A stretch of DNA of 64,000 nucleotides from Cyanobium sp. E1_MAG_00006. Lineage in GTDB: Bacteria; Cyanobacteriota; Cyanobacteriia; PCC-6307; Cyanobiaceae. Numbering within the stretch: the stretch's first letter is position 1; each line of letters begins with the position of its first letter. The DNA is taken from the NCBI GenBank assembly GCA_027488975.1, contig JAIYAQ010000037.1, positions 40,382 through 104,381 of the forward strand, written 5' to 3'. A program made the translations under genes and the position numbers. Shown here piece by piece: positions 61,060 to 64,000 of this stretch. The notes beneath the pieces were generated by a model. The model saw nothing but the letters and a program-made list of their open reading frames with translations, searched no databases and was not told the origin of the DNA.

Positions 61060-61539
61060 GGAAGGGGAGCGGCTGGGATGGCCGAAGCGATTCGGCAGGG
61101 CAGCCCACGATCCTAGGAACTGGCCCGTGACAGTCCTCCGTAGCCCCTCGCCAGGACCGTGGCGGCCACGTATTGTTACTGGCAAGAACAAGCGACCTGA
61201 ATTGCCCAAGTCCGGACTCCCGCAGGGGCTCCGGACAGTGCTTCGCAGGCGCGCTCTACACCGACGCCAGCCTCCAGTCAGTTCCACCTCATTTCACAGG
61301 GCATTCAGCCCGCCACCCCATCAAGGCCTCTGAACCGCTGCTGTCTGAGCGGCCGTTCAACTGACTCACCTCCAACTCGCCGCAGTCCGGCGGTTCTTAG
61401 GTGGCAGTCCGGCGATTTCGATTCACAGCTTCCAACCGCCAGCCCACCACCTGCCTCCCACAGCGTCGTCGCCTGTTGCGACGAGCGTGATGCCAGGGCA
61501 CCGCAACAGGCCCCCATTTCTTCCAGACCCCTTTCCGCA
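61060..61539. other. Gene-free 480-base region between tig and asd
   Basis: No convincing coding frame is present on either strand. Two structures stand out: a hairpin GTCCGGA...TCCGGAC (61210-61216 with 61230-61236, inner CCC-GCA-GGG), and a direct repeat GCAGTCCGGCG at 61382-61392 and 61404-61414. The area should hold divergent promoters for tig and asd and could encode a small RNA or long leaders. Confidence 0.6.
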
Positions 61540-62604
61540 TTGGCCAGCTCCACCGGCACACCCCGTTCCCTGCCCCAGCGCCCGCTGCATGTGGCCGTTC
61601 TCGGCTCGACAGGCGCCGTTGGTCAGGAGCTGCTGGCCCTGCTGGCGGAACGCCGCTTTCCAGTCGGCCGCCTCACGCTGCTGGCCTCGCCTCGCTCCGC
61701 CGGCCAGACCGTGACCTGGAACGGCCAGACCCTGACCGTTGAACCCGTCAGCGCCGAAGCCTTCAACGGTGTGGATGTGGTGCTGGCGTCCGCCGGGGGC
61801 TCGGTGTCGAAGCAGTGGGCGCCGGTTGCCGCCGCCGCCGGCGCTGTGGTGATCGACAACTCCAGTGCCTTCCGCATGGATCCCTCCGTGCCGCTGGTAG
61901 TGCCCGAGGTGAATCCGCAGGCAGCGTTCCAGCACACCGGCGTGATCGCCAACCCCAACTGCACCACGATCCTGATGACCCTGGCCCTGGCGCCCCTGGC
62001 GGCACGGCGGCCTCTGCGTCGGGTGGTGGTGAGCACGTATCAGTCCGCCAGCGGCGCCGGCGCCAGGGCGATGGAAGAGCTGCGCCAGCTGAGCCGCACC
62101 GTGCTGGAGGGAGGCACACCCGAAAGCGAGGTGCTGCCTTACTCGCTGGCGTTCAATCTGTTCCTGCACAACTCGCCCCTGCAGGACAACAGCTATTGCG
62201 AGGAGGAGCTGAAGATGCTCCACGAGACCCGCAAGATCATGGGCCTGCCGGAGCTGCGCGTGTCGGCAACCTGCGTGCGCGTGCCGGTGCTGCGGGCCCA
62301 CTCCGAGGCCATCAACATCGAGTTCACCGAACCCTTCCCGGTGGAGGAGGCCCGCGAGCTGCTGGCGGCCGCTCCCGGGGTGGAGCTGATCGAAGACTTC
62401 GCGGCCAACCGCTTTCCGATGCCCACCGATGTGACCGGCCGCGATCCGGTGGCCGTGGGCCGCATCCGCCAGGATCTGAGCGAGCCAAACGCGCTGGAGC
62501 TCTGGCTCTGCGGTGACCAGATCCGTAAGGGTGCGGCCCTCAATGCCATCCAGATCGCTGAACTGCTGCTGGATTCCGGTGCATCCGCAGGGGTGCCCGC
62601 ATGA
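61540..62604 (+). CDS. asd: Aspartate-semialdehyde dehydrogenase
   Basis: 354 residues from a TTG start ([15 protein letters not shown]). Asd makes aspartate semialdehyde for the lysine/DAP, threonine and methionine branches. Motifs are [15 protein letters not shown] for NADP, the catalytic Cys in [21 protein letters not shown] and [13 protein letters not shown] with the catalytic His. The stop region overlaps the dapA start by four bases (ATGA). Confidence 0.95.
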   Translation: MASSTGTPRSLPQRPLHVAVLGSTGAVGQELLALLAERRFPVGRLTLLASPRSAGQTVTWNGQTLTVEPVSAEAFNGVDVVLASAGGSVSKQWAPVAAAAGAVVIDNSSAFRMDPSVPLVVPEVNPQAAFQHTGVIANPNCTTILMTLALAPLAARRPLRRVVVSTYQSASGAGARAMEELRQLSRTVLEGGTPESEVLPYSLAFNLFLHNSPLQDNSYCEEELKMLHETRKIMGLPELRVSATCVRVPVLRAHSEAINIEFTEPFPVEEARELLAAAPGVELIEDFAANRFPMPTDVTGRDPVAVGRIRQDLSEPNALELWLCGDQIRKGAALNAIQIAELLLDSGASAGVPA

Positions 62605-63506
62605 CTCCTGGAGCTCCTTCGCCCGCCCCGTTCGGTCGGGTGCTCACCGCGATGGTCACCCCCTTCGCCGCTGACGGCTCCGTGGATCTGGAGCTGGCGG
62701 CCCGGCTTGCGGTGCATCTGGTGGATCACGGTTCCGACGGTCTGGTGCTCTGCGGCACCACCGGCGAATCCCCCACCCTCAGCTGGGAGGAGCAGCATCA
62801 GCTGTTCTCGGCTGTGAAAGGGGCCGTGGGCCAGCGCGCCCATCTGCTGGCCGGCACCGGCAGCAACTGCACCGCTGAAGCCGTGGAGGCTATCGGCGAG
62901 GCGGCGGCCCTTGGCGCCGACGGCGCCCTGGTGGTGGTGCCCTACTACAACAAGCCGCCTCAGGACGGTCTCGAAGCCCATTTCCGTGCAGTGGCGGCCG
63001 CGGCGCCTCAGCTGCCGCTCATGCTCTACAACATCCCGGGCCGCACCGGCTGCAGCCTCAGCCCCGACACCACGGCGCGGCTGATGGATGTGCCGAACGT
63101 GGTGAGTTTCAAGGCCGCCAGCGGCACCACCGAGGAGGTGAGCGCCCTGCGGGCCCTCTGCGGCGAGCGGCTGGCGATCTACAGCGGCGACGACGCTCTC
63201 ACTCTGCCAATGCTGGCCGTCGGCGGTGTCGGCGTGGTGAGCGTGGCCAGCCATTTGGCCGGCGATCAGATCAAGGCAATGGTGCAGGCCTTCCTCGCCG
63301 GCGACCTGCGTGGCGCCCTCGCCCTGCACGAGCAGCTGCTGCCGCTGTGCAAGGCCCTGTTCTGCACCACCAATCCCATCCCGGTGAAAGCCGCGCTCGA
63401 GCTGAGCGGCTGGCCCGTGGGTGCCCCCCGTCTTCCCCTTGTTTCCGCCTCTAGCGACGTGCGCGACCGACTCACCTCCGTTCTGGCAGCCCTGCGTCCC
63501 ACCTGA
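62601..63506 (+). CDS. dapA: 4-hydroxy-tetrahydrodipicolinate synthase
   Basis: 301 residues, ATG at 62601 overlapping the asd end. DapA condenses pyruvate with aspartate semialdehyde on the lysine/peptidoglycan branch, and adjacent asd supplies the substrate. The substrate-binding Thr pair is in [10 protein letters not shown], the catalytic Tyr in [10 protein letters not shown] and the Schiff-base Lys in VVSFKAASG. Length normal. Confidence 0.97.
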   Translation: MTPGAPSPAPFGRVLTAMVTPFAADGSVDLELAARLAVHLVDHGSDGLVLCGTTGESPTLSWEEQHQLFSAVKGAVGQRAHLLAGTGSNCTAEAVEAIGEAAALGADGALVVVPYYNKPPQDGLEAHFRAVAAAAPQLPLMLYNIPGRTGCSLSPDTTARLMDVPNVVSFKAASGTTEEVSALRALCGERLAIYSGDDALTLPMLAVGGVGVVSVASHLAGDQIKAMVQAFLAGDLRGALALHEQLLPLCKALFCTTNPIPVKAALELSGWPVGAPRLPLVSASSDVRDRLTSVLAALRPT

Positions 63507-63608
63507 CGCCAAGGCCCATCGCCCAGCCGATCAGCGGCCGGCGCTCTGTTCCCGCTTCAGCCACATCTCTCCGTTCCCTGGCCGGCGACGCCGGCAACCC
63601 ATTCCTGA

Positions 63609-64000
63609 ATGACTGTTCAACCCATCAGCCGTAACGGCAGCAATGGCAACGGTGCTCCTCGCAAGCCCTGCCTGCGCGTGATTCCGCTCGGCGGCCTGCA
63701 CGAGATCGGTAAGAACACCTGCGTGTTCGAATACGGCGACGACATCATGCTGGTGGATGCCGGTCTGGCCTTCCCCAGCGACGGCATGCACGGCGTCAAC
63801 GTGGTGATGCCGGACACCAGCTATCTGAAGGAAAACCAGAAGCGCATCCGCGGCATGATCGTGACCCACGGTCACGAAGATCACATCGGTGGCATTGCCC
63901 ACCACCTCAAGAACTTCAATATCCCCGTCATTCACGGCCCACGCCTGGCGCTGGCCATGCTCACCGGAAAGATGGAGGAGGCCGGTGTGATGGATCGCAC
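63609..64000 (+). CDS. rnj: Ribonuclease J, 5' part (cut by window edge)
   Basis: About 130 residues are visible from the ATG at 63609 (MTVQPISRNGSNGNG). RNase J is a metallo-beta-lactamase-fold ribonuclease with 5'-exo and endo activity, central to cyanobacterial mRNA turnover. Visible motifs are LRVIPLGGLHEIGKNTCVFEYG, LVDAGLAFPSDGMHGVNVVMPD and the metal-binding THGHEDHIGG. The frame is open to the end of the window. It begins 102 bases after dapA. Confidence 0.95.
   Translation, partial: MTVQPISRNGSNGNGAPRKPCLRVIPLGGLHEIGKNTCVFEYGDDIMLVDAGLAFPSDGMHGVNVVMPDTSYLKENQKRIRGMIVTHGHEDHIGGIAHHLKNFNIPVIHGPRLALAMLTGKMEEAGVMDR

Noticed and set aside
61173..61364. 63-codon frame in the tig-asd gap
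   Set aside because: Composition is irregular, there is no ribosome-binding site and no hydrophobic or helical pattern; treated as noncoding.

Overview
The window is a dense, GC-rich stretch of bacterial chromosome that reads as a picocyanobacterium of the Synechococcus/Cyanobium (alpha-cyanobacterial) type. The evidence is lineage-typical genes: sulfolipid synthesis (sqdB with an SqdX-type glycosyltransferase), a Ycf37-type photosystem I assembly protein, a Psb34/Ssl1498-type photosystem II assembly protein, a TLP40/CYP38-type cyclophilin, a Gap2-type GAPDH, CbiD and type IV pilus genes. Many starts are GTG or TTG. The genus call is inference from gene content and order. I see no phage, insertion sequence, CRISPR array or integrase, so this is essentially core chromosome. 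About 65 protein genes and one tRNA are annotated, with very little intergenic DNA; the only gene-free stretch above 300 bases is 61060-61539.

Layout. 1-7425: the 3' part of uvrA, a convergent GyrA/ParC-type topoisomerase subunit, a secreted TPR protein, queG and an HpsJ-like membrane protein. 7458-14198, all rightward: DUF502 protein, nusB, ftsY, a GAF-PP2C phosphatase, argH and a glycine-rich RRM protein. 14267-24320: dusA, an HI0933-type flavoprotein, a leftward pilus block (pilB, pilT, pilC), and divergently grpE-dnaJ-tusA-like-rsgA. 24331-27130, leftward: murC-murB-ybaB. 27255-33881: gap2 with a structured leader and terminator, thiL, a cyclophilin divergent from efp-accB, pdxA and a short-chain epimerase.

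33880-38925 is the least ordinary part: a small exported or membrane protein, an HNH nuclease head-to-head with an SNF2 helicase of the SMARCAL1/ZRANB3 kind, a lipoprotein, a secreted two-cysteine protein, a half-size AbrB-family membrane protein and three tiny unknown proteins. 38926-41569: a long stem-loop, tRNA-Gly(CCC), serine/alanine-glyoxylate aminotransferase (photorespiration) and cbiD. 41646-46186: guaA, two unknown proteins and penicillin-binding protein 2. 46199-51611, mostly leftward: SqdX, SqdB, Psb34-like, thiG, Ycf37, rplT and rpmI. 51695-54638: a SpoIID-domain protein and a GT2 glycosyltransferase. 54641-61059, leftward: the proteostasis row tig-clpP-clpX followed by an LRAT-domain protein and dnaX. 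61540-64000: asd-dapA and the 5' part of ribonuclease J.

The working themes are housekeeping: protein folding and degradation (GrpE-DnaJ, trigger factor, ClpXP), protein targeting (FtsY), cell wall (MurB/C, PBP2, Asd/DapA), photosynthetic membrane biogenesis (sulfolipid, Ycf37, Psb34, TLP40) and central metabolism. I did not find a clear undescribed multi-gene system. The best candidate for a new functional unit is the HNH nuclease/SNF2 helicase pair, which separates into two genes the activities fused in eukaryotic ZRANB3. Second come the small conserved-looking unknown genes and the structured noncoding elements around the tRNA and gap2.
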